Assembly: GCF_000368565.1 (NCBI RefSeq)
Contig: NZ_KB849554.1
Span: forward strand, 33,337 to 79,952
Direction of reading: 5' to 3'
Source of the DNA: Acinetobacter gerneri DSM 14967 = CIP 107464 = MTCC 9824
GTDB taxonomy: Bacteria > Pseudomonadota > Gammaproteobacteria > Pseudomonadales > Moraxellaceae
DNA: 46,616 bases
In this document: piece by piece, positions 1 through 7,030 of the stretch
Layout: every line of letters begins with the position of its first letter
Numbering within the stretch: the first letter of the stretch is position 1
Notes under the pieces: model-generated
What the model was told of the DNA's origin: nothing
Database searches by the model: none
What the model saw: only the letters and a program-made list of their open reading frames with translations
Position numbers and translations under genes: made by a program

Positions 1-188
1 TTATACGGCAGTATTTACCGAAAGGAATTGATTTAAACCAAGCTGATCAAAATTATTTAAATCAAGTTGCCATGTCATTAAATACACGACCAAGAAAAGC
101 ATTAAACTGGTTGACGCCATTAGAGGAGTTTTCGAGACTAACTGATTATCACAAATGTTTTAAAACTGTCGCACCTCATGTTTGAATC
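1..188 (+). mobile_element. 3' end of an IS30-family insertion sequence, cut by the window edge
   Basis: Only the right end is in the window. It holds the last 60 codons of an IS30-family transposase (3-185) and a right terminal inverted repeat that overlaps the stop codon and ends near 188. Read inward, the end begins GATTCAA and continues into a GGTGCGACAG block, matching the ends of the complete IS30 element at 1484-2550 in pattern but not in exact sequence. The element stops three bases before the stop codon (192-194, minus strand) of the AHH toxin cassette, so it sits where that toxin's immunity gene should begin. Confidence 0.75.
3..185 (+). CDS. IS30-family transposase, C-terminal fragment
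   Basis: The frame opens at the window edge and ends at TGA 183-185. The visible 60 residues contain IRQYLPKG, which follows the catalytic glutamate in IS30 transposases, and the family's closing pattern SLNTRPRKALNWLTPLEEF. This matches the same region of the complete transposase at 1585-2547 (IRQYLPK, SLNHRPRKTLGW), but the two diverge enough to be different IS30 members rather than copies of one element. The N-terminal HTH and the DDE aspartates lie outside the window, so intactness cannot be judged. Confidence 0.8.
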   Translation: MRQYLPKGIDLNQADQNYLNQVAMSLNTRPRKALNWLTPLEEFSRLTDYHKCFKTVAPHV

Positions 189-191
189 CAC

Positions 192-815
192 CTACCTATC
201 CCAATCCCCATCTTTCAGACCAGTAGGTTTGCCACATTTTGTTTTATAAAGTGAAAGTTTTTTATGCCTCAATGCTGAGTCTAAATTTCGTTGAAGATCT
301 TGAACAGCTCTTTTACGATCACCTTCATTTACATACTTTTTACCAATATGATTTAGTTCCCTTTCAACTGCTTTTGTATAAATAGCATGACCACCAATAT
401 GTTCACTTATATAAGCATTTGGTGTTTCTGGTAACATTATACCATTTGAAGCACTATTCATTTTAAAATCAATATCTTTTAAAAGTTGATTGTTTTCTAA
501 AGTTTCAGGAATTAAGTGATGCGCCTGCTTACCTGACCAACTACATTGCCCAGTAACATTTTTACCTAGTTCTTTTGAGTTTTTTTGCTTCCTTGCCAAC
601 CCTAATGGATCAATCCACTCCACTGGATTCGGTGCATACTGATAATTATTCTCTCCACCCAATAATCCAATTGGATCTTTGGAAATAAACCTCCCTACAT
701 ACGGTGAATAATACCGGTATCTATTGTAGTGAAGCCCTGTTTCATCATCATAATATTGTCCCTGAAAACGGATATTATTGGTGATGATTTTTGAGTTTCA
801 TATATCAAGCTTCAT
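192..815 (-). pseudogene. Orphan rhs C-terminal cassette with AHH-family nuclease tip
   Basis: This is a displaced 3' end of an rhs gene. Homology to the main rhs gene starts near 815, and the Rhs core end is readable (GQYYDDETGLHYNRYRYYSP, then VGRFISKDPIGLLGG), followed by the DPLGL boundary motif. After the boundary comes a ~130-aa toxin containing QAHHLIPE and NGIMLP...GGHAIY, the layout of the AHH nuclease family (HNH/Endonuclease VII fold). A TGG-to-TGA change at 800-798 stops the frame upstream, and no ATG or ribosome site remains (position 662 is TTG). The toxin tip itself has no internal stop. It is probably silent but usable for recombination into a full rhs gene. An IS30 end begins three bases past its stop codon, so the cognate immunity gene is displaced or lost. 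Confidence 0.75.
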
Positions 816-847
816 GTGATTTTGGAATTATATTTATCTTAAAACTC

Positions 848-1483
848 CTATTTTTTTAAATTCAACATACCATTTGTTATACACAAATTACCTAAAGGAT
901 ATTCTCCTTCCCAACCACAAGGTAAAAAATTACTCTTATAAGCCTCCAATAATAGATTTATTAACTTTTCTGAATATCCAATGTAAATTGCCATTAAAAT
1001 TAGATGAATATCGCTTTCCATATCATCTAAAAAATAATAAAAAACTGTATTTTTACTTTCTAATTTTTTTTCTAAAATTTGATTTAATTGATCTATTTTT
1101 TTCTCGAATATATCTATATTTATTTTTTTTTCATAAACTATGCTATATACTTTTTTAGAAACACTACTTCTTAAATCATTCCAACTTTCAAATGGTTCAT
1201 CTATATCTTGATCATGCGCTATTATTTTTGCTATATTAAAATCAACAATTTTAAGTTCTTTGTTGTTTAAATTATATTCAAGATTATTTGTTAAAAAAAA
1301 CTTCTCAAAATATAAAAAAAGGTTGCTAAATTCATCATTAAAATCTAGTAATTTTTCTTTTTTGTGGATTGTTTTTTCCTCTAGTTTTTTTTTAAATTTT
1401 TTAATCTTCTCCTCTTCACCATCATTACTTTTAAATAATCCTATAAGATAATTAATTCTATCAGAATCAGTTTTATGATTCGC
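848..1483 (-). pseudogene. 3' part of an IS-interrupted probable immunity gene
   Basis: About 212 codons are open up to the IS30 left end at 1484; the apparent GTG start at 1507 lies inside the IS repeat and is an artefact. The product is very Lys/Asn/Ile-rich and charged. It ends with a region containing GYSEKLINLLLEAYKSN and then CGWEGEYPLGNL. I do not recognise a named family. Position (after a toxin remnant, before the next rhs-CT cassette) suggests an immunity protein. The probable 5' part is at 2551-2713. Removing the IS and one copy of a CGC target duplication leaves the two parts one base out of frame, so the gene was already broken or the junction has changed. Confidence 0.5.
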
Positions 1484-2550
1484 AGATTCAAATCCCAAGT
1501 GCAACACACTTGTAGTTAGTTGAAAAAGTTAGGTGTATTCATAGAATCATTAGACTTTTTCAACTCGCAATTGGAAAGCACACAATGAAGAAATACACCC
1601 AACTTTCTCAAGATGAAAGATACGAAATTTATGCTACTTTGAAAAGTAAAAGTTCAATCGCTAGCCTTGCTCGGGAGTTAGGGCGTTCACGATCAACCAT
1701 CTACCGTGAGTTAAAAAGAAATACTGGGCAACGTGGATATAGAGCTCAACAGGCAGCGAAATTTGCAAGTCAAAGACGGTACCATCCTTCATCATCCATG
1801 ACAGCATTTGCCTTCGCTTATATTGATTACTTAATTGGCTTAGACTGGTCACCAGAACAAATTTCAGGTGCTTTAACACAACGCGGTTGGCTGGATGTAC
1901 CTTCACATGAGTGGATTTACCAGCACATTTATCAAGATAAATCACAAGGAGGTAACCTCCATCTACACTTAAGGCATCAGAAGAAATATCGAAAACGAGG
2001 TTACAAAAACACGGATCGTAGAGGGCAAATCATTGATAAAACAAGTATTCATTGCCGAGACCAGGTCATTGATCAGCGACAACGTTTAGGAGATTTCGAA
2101 GGTGATACGGTGATTGGTAAACATCATAAAGGAGCTTTATTAACCCTCGTTGATCGAAAGAGCCTGTACGTACATATTGTTCATTTAGGGTCAACGAGAG
2201 CATCCTCTAAAACGATTACTTGTGCATTAGATCGTTTACGAATGAGCCATGCTTATAGTGTAACATTTGATAATGGAAAGGAATTTGCCGAACACAAAAG
2301 AATTACTGATGTCGGCATAGATACTTATTTTGCTGATCCTTACAAGTCTATTCAGCGAGCTAGAAATGAAAATACGAATGGTTTAATCCGGCAATATCTG
2401 CCAAAATCATCATCGTTTGATGACGTGTCAAACGATGAAATAGAGCAGATAGAATTTTCACTCAACCATCGTCCTAGAAAAACACTAGGCTGGTATACGC
2501 CAAGTGAAGTTATGGCTGGTTTTTATACTGTTGCACTTGCTGCTTGAATC
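1484..2550 (+). mobile_element. Complete IS30-family insertion sequence
   Basis: The element is about 1,067 bp with one transposase gene. Inverted repeats are visible: the left end from 1485 (GATTCAAATCCC, then AAGTGCAACA) and the right end read inward from 2550 (GATTCAAGCAGC, then AAGTGCAACA) agree at 18 of 22 positions. A CGC triplet occurs at 1481-1483 and at 2551-2553, compatible with the short target duplications of IS30 elements, though the exact left border is uncertain by one base. It interrupts a minus-strand probable immunity gene. The transposase stop codon lies inside the right repeat. Confidence 0.8.
1585..2547 (+). CDS. IS30-family transposase
   Basis: 320 aa, normal length for the family. 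Residues 1-60 form the helix-turn-helix region (YTQLSQDERYEIYATLKS, then ELGRSRSTIYRELKRN) that binds the inverted repeats. The DDE catalytic core is complete: D174 in GDFEGDTVIG, D229 in TFDNGKEF and E262 in ARNENTNGLIRQY. The typical C-terminal block SLNHRPRKTLGWYTPSE is present. It catalyses cut-and-paste or circle-mediated transposition of its own element. No frameshift or internal stop is seen, so it may be active. The start ATG follows the left inverted repeat by about 75 bp. Confidence 0.92.
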   Translation: MKKYTQLSQDERYEIYATLKSKSSIASLARELGRSRSTIYRELKRNTGQRGYRAQQAAKFASQRRYHPSSSMTAFAFAYIDYLIGLDWSPEQISGALTQRGWLDVPSHEWIYQHIYQDKSQGGNLHLHLRHQKKYRKRGYKNTDRRGQIIDKTSIHCRDQVIDQRQRLGDFEGDTVIGKHHKGALLTLVDRKSLYVHIVHLGSTRASSKTITCALDRLRMSHAYSVTFDNGKEFAEHKRITDVGIDTYFADPYKSIQRARNENTNGLIRQYLPKSSSFDDVSNDEIEQIEFSLNHRPRKTLGWYTPSEVMAGFYTVALAA

Positions 2551-2713
2551 CGCCATTTTTAAATTCAATATCATTAAGTAATAATTCGATAATATTTCTT
2601 GATAATATTTTATCATTACTATCACTAAGAATTTTTTCAAGAACTTTTGTGGCCTCAACTACTTTATCAAATTTAATTAATTTTTTTGCATAATCAATTT
2701 TTTCAATTTTCAA
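2551..2713 (-). pseudogene. 5' part of the IS-interrupted probable immunity gene
   Basis: 54 codons from a TTG start at 2713 to the IS30 right border. The residues (DKVVEATKVLEKILSDSN, then IIELLLNDIEFKNG) look like an alpha-helical repeat segment; I recognise no family. The TTG overlaps the stop codon of the short open segment upstream (TTGA), the coupling expected for a toxin-immunity pair. Its likely continuation lies beyond the IS at 848-1483, out of frame by one base after simple excision. The frame track continuing into the IS is an artefact. Confidence 0.45.
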
Positions 2714-2774
2714 TTTAATATCATCCTAGATGACTTAATACCTCTAGCCCAATCTCCATTTTTTTAACCTGTTG
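2714..2774 (-). other. Possible residual tail of another toxin cassette
   Basis: In the frame overlapping the TTG at 2713 there are about 20 codons, preceded by a stop, reading RLKNGDWARGIKSSRMILN and a stop. The NGDW near the end recalls the DGDWDR end of the AHH toxin at 192. This may be all that is left of the toxin belonging to the interrupted immunity gene. The piece is too short to prove this. Confidence 0.25.
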
Positions 2775-3045
2775 ATTGATTACAAATTATTGTAGATAGG
2801 AGCACGATTCAGTATCAAAGAGTATAACACATGCAAAAAAACCTTTACGTTATAAGATATAAATCTGAAATCTTTCTTCTTGAGTTAGATGAGGTGGAGT
2901 TCATTGTGCAACTTTGCACTTTGGTCTGTTTGTAAGCAAAATGATGTCTCATTTTGCTTCCCACCTGGTTAATCTCTGCTTCACTTCGTCTGAGAATCTA
3001 AGGTTTATGAAAAGTACACTGAATTTAACTTCTATAAAAGAAAAT
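2775..3045. other. Non-coding remnant DNA between cassettes, with a hairpin
   Basis: No credible gene. An 11-bp perfect inverted repeat lies at 2934-2944 and 2949-2959 (AAGCAAAATGA, loop TGTC, TCATTTTGCTT). There is no T-run on either side, so it is not an obvious terminator. It may be a scar of cassette exchange or a small palindromic element. Confidence 0.4.
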
Positions 3046-3582
3046 TTAATTATTCTTTTGCAAAAATGTTCGTAAATTCTGTGAATCATTATTGATTAAT
3101 TTTGCAGAATTAATGGCTATTTCTGGTTCCCCAAAAATTGAAACAAAGAAAACAATATCATTAATTTGATCCCCAAGTTTAGTGATTAAGTCTCGTTTAG
3201 CTTTCACCATAGCTTCTTCAAAAAGCTTTATATTTTTATTTAATTCAATATTATAATCAAATCCTTGTTGAAATAACGGTACTATATCTTCTTCAAAATG
3301 TTTCATCATGAGAGGAGTAAAAGCTCTAATACCTATTGTATCATTATCATCTCCTAACCCTTGCACCCAAGCATTTGGTTCCCATTCTATGCCCTTATGT
3401 TCTTGAAGTTTACTTTTTTCAGTTGAAATCATCATATATGTAGTTAAGGCGTCATCATCCGTAATCAATGCCGCAGCATAAAGATGATCTCCATGAGTCG
3501 TATATTTTTTATATAAAATAACAAACTCATCTGCAATTAAACTTGCTAATTGATTTAAATGAAATTTATGCCAACTATCCAT
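3046..3582 (-). CDS. Probable immunity protein of the orphan HNH/AHH toxin (DUF4303-like)
   Basis: 178 aa, cytoplasmic, no signal peptide. The start ATG overlaps the toxin stop codon (TAATG at 3582-3584), so the two were translationally coupled. The N-terminal pattern (LIADEFVILYKKYTTHGDHL, then AAALITDDDALTTYMM) resembles the DUF4303 family, which often sits beside Rhs/polymorphic toxins. The assignment is from memory of the family's look and is tentative. The role, binding and neutralising the adjacent toxin, follows from position. The gene is intact although the toxin has a frameshift, as expected if resident immunity is kept against siblings carrying the live toxin. Confidence 0.6.
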   Translation of the reverse strand: MDSWHKFHLNQLASLIADEFVILYKKYTTHGDHLYAAALITDDDALTTYMMISTEKSKLQEHKGIEWEPNAWVQGLGDDNDTIGIRAFTPLMMKHFEEDIVPLFQQGFDYNIELNKNIKLFEEAMVKAKRDLITKLGDQINDIVFFVSIFGEPEIAINSAKLINNDSQNLRTFLQKNN

Positions 3583-4119
3583 TATCTATACCCTCCAAAT
3601 ACTTCATGCCCTATCATTTGCAACTTCGCTCGCATTATCAGTTTTGATTGTGTAACAGAAATTTTACCGCATTTTACTGCATCACTGACCTCCCTATCTG
3701 CTTGTGTTAGTCCAAACGATACTTTCTTTGCATTATCAATTGTATGGACTCCTTCACCATTATTTGCGATCATTAAGTTCGCAGGATCATTTACAGGATC
3801 GATACCATATTTTCTTAAAATAGATTTCGATATTGTTAATATATGGTGTGTATCCATTTTTCTCAAATTTTCCTTTAAATACAATATGATGCCCATGTGG
3901 ACTTGACATATTCTTTGGTATAGTGTGCCCTGCTTCTAAAGCTTTTACCAACCATGACTTACATGCCAATCCTAATGGATCAATCCATTCAATCGGATTC
4001 GGTGCATATGCAAAAGTATTTATACCACCGTATAACCCTATCGGATCCTTACTTATAAACCTCCCTACATACGGCGAATAATAACGATATCTATTATAGT
4101 GAAGTCCTGTTTCATCATC

Positions 4120-4157
4120 CTTGCGCTTCAGACTGAGCAGTGCTCAGTCTTTGCTCA
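4120..4157. repeat. Small hairpin insertion in orphan rhs (copy 1)
   Basis: Compared with the homologous stretch of the other cassette near 745-760, 38 bases replace about 7 (net +31). The insert begins CTTGCGCTTC and contains a perfect 10-bp stem, AGACTGAGCA, with a single G loop and TGCTCAGTCT (4130-4150). It shares the CTTGCGCTTC head, the GCAGTGC centre and a closing GCTCA with copy 2, while the stem bases differ in a compensating way. Confidence 0.6.
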
Positions 4158-4233
4158 TGTCCCTGAAAACGGATATTATTGGTGATGATTTCACTATCCC
4201 ATATATCACGTTTGAGATGATTTTCAGGTTTAC

Positions 4234-4295
4234 TATTCGAGCACAGCTCTCATCTTGCGCTTCGGGCAAAGCAGTGCTTTGCTTTTCCTCGCTCA
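4234..4295. repeat. Small hairpin insertion in orphan rhs (copy 2)
   Basis: Compared with the main rhs gene near 5555-5575, 62 bases replace about 6 (net +56). It contains a perfect 8-bp stem, GCAAAGCA, G loop, TGCTTTGC (4266-4282), preceded by CTTGCGCTTC, plus a second small hairpin GAGC-ACA-GCTC (4239-4249). The two inserts lie about 75 bp apart. Together they add 87 bases, a multiple of three, so the downstream frame is restored although the stretch between is shifted. Confidence 0.6.
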
Positions 4296-4560
4296 CCCAA
4301 GCCTTATACTCTGCCGTCCAAACGATCGCTCCTGTTTGATCCGACATTTCTTATGGTGTACCGAGATGATCACAGTGATAGAACCATACTCGATCAAACT
4401 TCTCAGCCTTTTGGGTTATATGCCACAACGGGTCTTTATCATAGTCATAACCATGTTCCCATTGTGGAGTCTGGTGCTGATTCATCTGCTGACGATAGGT
4501 CGCTTGAATCAGTGGTACAAAGCCAATTTAATGTGAATGAGCGTATCTAAAAAATCTTTT

Positions 4561-4995
4561 CTATATTTTTAATGATTTTAAAAGTGATTTAAAACTGAAA
4601 TATGCTTCCAAAAAATCTTCAATTGCTGCATCTTCCTTATCTTTAACCAAATTATATAACTGGTATAGCTCAATATTTAAAGAATTTATAAACTGGCTGA
4701 TTAACACTTTTTTCTCTTTCATCTCATCGACCAAAAAAATATAATCATCTTTGATAAAAAAATTTAAATAAAATGAAGAAGATATACTTAATAATTTATA
4801 TTCTTTTTTTTGCTTTTTAAGCAGTTTCATTAATCCATCTAATAAATCAGTTAGTACTATAAATATCATTAATCTATATTTAACATTTTTTTTTGTCGAA
4901 AATACTGTTTCATCTATTTCTATTGTCAGATCTGCCAGACTAAACCCGTCTATTTCATTATCATAAAACTGGATTTTAATATTACATATACTCAT
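4561..4995 (-). CDS. Probable immunity protein for the Rhs toxin
   Basis: 144 aa, no signal peptide or clear membrane span. The start is two bases after the rhs stop codon (TAA AA ATG), which implies translational coupling. The N-terminus looks like beta strands (IKIQFYDNEIDGFSLADLTI) and the C-terminus is helical and charged (KDKEDAAIEDFLEAYFSF). I recognise no named family. Its place directly behind the toxin-bearing end of rhs is the reason for calling it the cognate immunity protein. It is more AT-rich than the rhs core, as is common for exchanged toxin-immunity cassettes. Confidence 0.6.
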   Translation of the reverse strand: MSICNIKIQFYDNEIDGFSLADLTIEIDETVFSTKKNVKYRLMIFIVLTDLLDGLMKLLKKQKKEYKLLSISSSFYLNFFIKDDYIFLVDEMKEKKVLISQFINSLNIELYQLYNLVKDKEDAAIEDFLEAYFSFKSLLKSLKI

Positions 4996-4997
4996 TT

Positions 4998-6899
4998 TTA
5001 GGATCCTGTAATTACTGGAAATGCTGTAATAACAATATTCGTTTGTGTATCAACTGTCACACGAACTAAATCTTGTCTTTTATTCACGACTACCTTTTTT
5101 TCAAAAGTTTGTATCCTTCGACATGGATCTTCTGTAACCCGTTTCCCTTTCATAACCACTTCATCAATTGCCTTTTTAACCTGTATGCGTGTAGTTCCTT
5201 TAGGAAATAAATCACCTGGTCCACTTGAATGATTACCAGTAATATGTCTTTCATCAATATGTATCCAACCTTTTTTACTATCACCTGTTGTTAATACAGG
5301 TTTTTTTCTTTCAATAACTTTACACTGGCTTAATCCTAGAGGATCTACCAAACTGGTTGGATTTGACACATAATTATATACATTATTCCCGCCCAACAAC
5401 CCAATCGGATCTTTACTTATAAACCTCCCTACATAAGGTGAATAATACCTGTACCGATTATAATGTAATCCCGTTTCCTGATCATAATACTGCCCTTGAA
5501 AACGGATATTATTGGTGATGATTTCTGAGTCCCATATATCACGTTTGAGATGGTTTTCAGGTTTACACTCACCCCAAGCCTTATACTCTGCCGTCCAAAC
5601 GATCGCACCTGTCTGATCCGACATTTCTTGTGGTGTACCAAGATGATCACAGTGATAAAACCATACTCGATCAAACTTCTCAGCCTTTTGAGAAGTATGC
5701 CACAACGGATCTTTATCATAGTCGTAACCATGTTCCCATTGAGGTGTTTGGTGTTGATTCATCTGCTGACGATAGGTCGCTTGGATGAGTGGTACAAAGC
5801 TCCCCATTTCATAAACATAATGCTTGGTATATTGATTGCCAGACTCAAATGCTAAGGTATCTCCATCCCAACCATATTGCGTCGTTTCGCTATAGCCTCG
5901 ACTTAATAAATCTTTTTTCAACTTTTCTATACGTCGACCAAGTGCATCATAACGATAATGGGTTTCGGCTTTATCATTTTTACTGCGGATGAGCCTACCT
6001 AAAGCATCCCATTCGAAGTATTGGATATGTCCGCCATTCATTTGTCGAATCAGTTGCCCATAGTCATCATATTGATACTTTTGATCTAAATAATCTTTGA
6101 CTACGTTGTTGATTAAACTGTTATAGCCATGTTTATGGGTCTGCTCGTAATAGGTATCTTGATGTCGTTGCTGATTGTTTTTATTAGGATTGATAATATT
6201 GCTTGCAGGGTCAAAAGCAAAAGTTTCTCGTCCCAGTGAACTATTGGCTTGCAGTAAACGCCCTACAGGATCGTATTTATATTCAATATGTCCACGACGT
6301 TTATCATGAATATCAGTGAGTTGCCCTACTTTGTCATAATGATATAAACGTTTGAGTAATGCTTTAGTTTGTGTTTGCGCATTTGCATTTTGGTTTTGAT
6401 AACCTGCTTCATGATCTTTTTCAATATTTTGTAAGATCAATCGCCCGACTTTGTCGTATTGCTGTTGTTGGCTGATTCCATTGGCGTAATGGCGTTCAAT
6501 CTCACGATGTAGATCATCACGTTTAAAGCTAACACTATCTTCACCATTTAAAGCCAAACCATAAACATGACCGCTACCATAGAGTAACCAATCCACTTTT
6601 TGTCCATCTGGGCGATGGGTTGTGGTGCGATTATTCAGTTCATCATACACATGTTGCCAAACTGCTGTCCGTTGGGTTTTATGATCATGATGGTGTTCAT
6701 GACGAAGATTACCCACTTCATCATAAAAATATTGCACTCGACTTTCAGGATTTTTCGCTTGGATCAGTTGTCCATTGCCATCATAGGCAAATTCTTCTGT
6801 GATACGTCCTTCAAGTAATGTTTGTTCATCGCCGTCTTCAAGCACGAGCTTTTCAAGTTGTGCACTAAATCCTGCAGTACGTCCGATCAATCGTCCCAT
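4998..6899 (-). CDS. 5'-truncated Rhs-family polymorphic toxin
   Basis: 633 aa from the first ATG. The same frame carries recognisable Rhs sequence (FDGKETIYHYSETSGELQ) up to about 7030, where it meets the end of the preceding gene, so the 5' end of a normally ~1,400-1,600-aa gene is missing, with no PAAR domain or chaperone gene. YD repeats are clear (YDKVGRLILQN, YKYDPVGRLLQ, YRYDALGRRIE). The C-terminal core (YHCDHLGTPQEM, GLHYNRYRYYSPYVGRFISK) leads to the DPLGL boundary at about residue 525. The remaining ~110-aa toxin has GWIHIDERHITGNH, GTTRIQVKKAIDEV and a closing VRVTV...IVITAFPV. This suits a small RNase of the BECR fold, but that call is tentative. Without an N-terminus it is probably not loaded onto VgrG. 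Confidence 0.75.
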   Translation of the reverse strand: MGRLIGRTAGFSAQLEKLVLEDGDEQTLLEGRITEEFAYDGNGQLIQAKNPESRVQYFYDEVGNLRHEHHHDHKTQRTAVWQHVYDELNNRTTTHRPDGQKVDWLLYGSGHVYGLALNGEDSVSFKRDDLHREIERHYANGISQQQQYDKVGRLILQNIEKDHEAGYQNQNANAQTQTKALLKRLYHYDKVGQLTDIHDKRRGHIEYKYDPVGRLLQANSSLGRETFAFDPASNIINPNKNNQQRHQDTYYEQTHKHGYNSLINNVVKDYLDQKYQYDDYGQLIRQMNGGHIQYFEWDALGRLIRSKNDKAETHYRYDALGRRIEKLKKDLLSRGYSETTQYGWDGDTLAFESGNQYTKHYVYEMGSFVPLIQATYRQQMNQHQTPQWEHGYDYDKDPLWHTSQKAEKFDRVWFYHCDHLGTPQEMSDQTGAIVWTAEYKAWGECKPENHLKRDIWDSEIITNNIRFQGQYYDQETGLHYNRYRYYSPYVGRFISKDPIGLLGGNNVYNYVSNPTSLVDPLGLSQCKVIERKKPVLTTGDSKKGWIHIDERHITGNHSSGPGDLFPKGTTRIQVKKAIDEVVMKGKRVTEDPCRRIQTFEKKVVVNKRQDLVRVTVDTQTNIVITAFPVITGS

Positions 6900-7030
6900 A
6901 GCATCAAACTCAAATGATTGAACTCGATGGATCGGTGATGGTTGATTCGTTGCTTTTGCTAACTCGACACTGCGCTGTAATTCACCTGAAGTTTCTGAAT
7001 AGTGATAAATGGTTTCTTTACCATCAAAGT

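Larger units (their letters stand above)
3582..4535 (-). pseudogene. Orphan rhs C-terminal cassette with frameshifted HNH/AHH-type nuclease tip
   Basis: DNA homology to the main rhs gene begins near 4535 (FVPLIQATYRQQMNQHQ region) and runs through the core end to DPLGLACKSW. The toxin then reads AGHTIPKNMSSPHGHHIVFK and, in another frame, MDTHHILTISKSILRKYGID, with NLMIANNGEGVHT further on. The GHHIV...NL...HT layout is that of HNH/AHH nucleases. One extra A in a five-A run near 3855 separates the two frames. A TAA at 4353-4351 replaces a glutamine codon of the core, and two small palindromic insertions (4120-4157, 4234-4295) disrupt the core, one bringing a TGA. It has no start and is a reservoir rather than an expressed gene. 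Its immunity gene follows at once. Confidence 0.75.

Noticed and set aside
874..1158. 94-aa plus-strand frame rich in Phe/Leu/Tyr
   Set aside because: Antisense of a Lys/Asn-rich gene remnant; the composition simply mirrors the other strand.
4144..4347. 67-aa minus-strand frame in the orphan rhs core
   Set aside because: It is a chance frame created by the hairpin insertions and ends at a TGA inside copy 1; not a separate gene.
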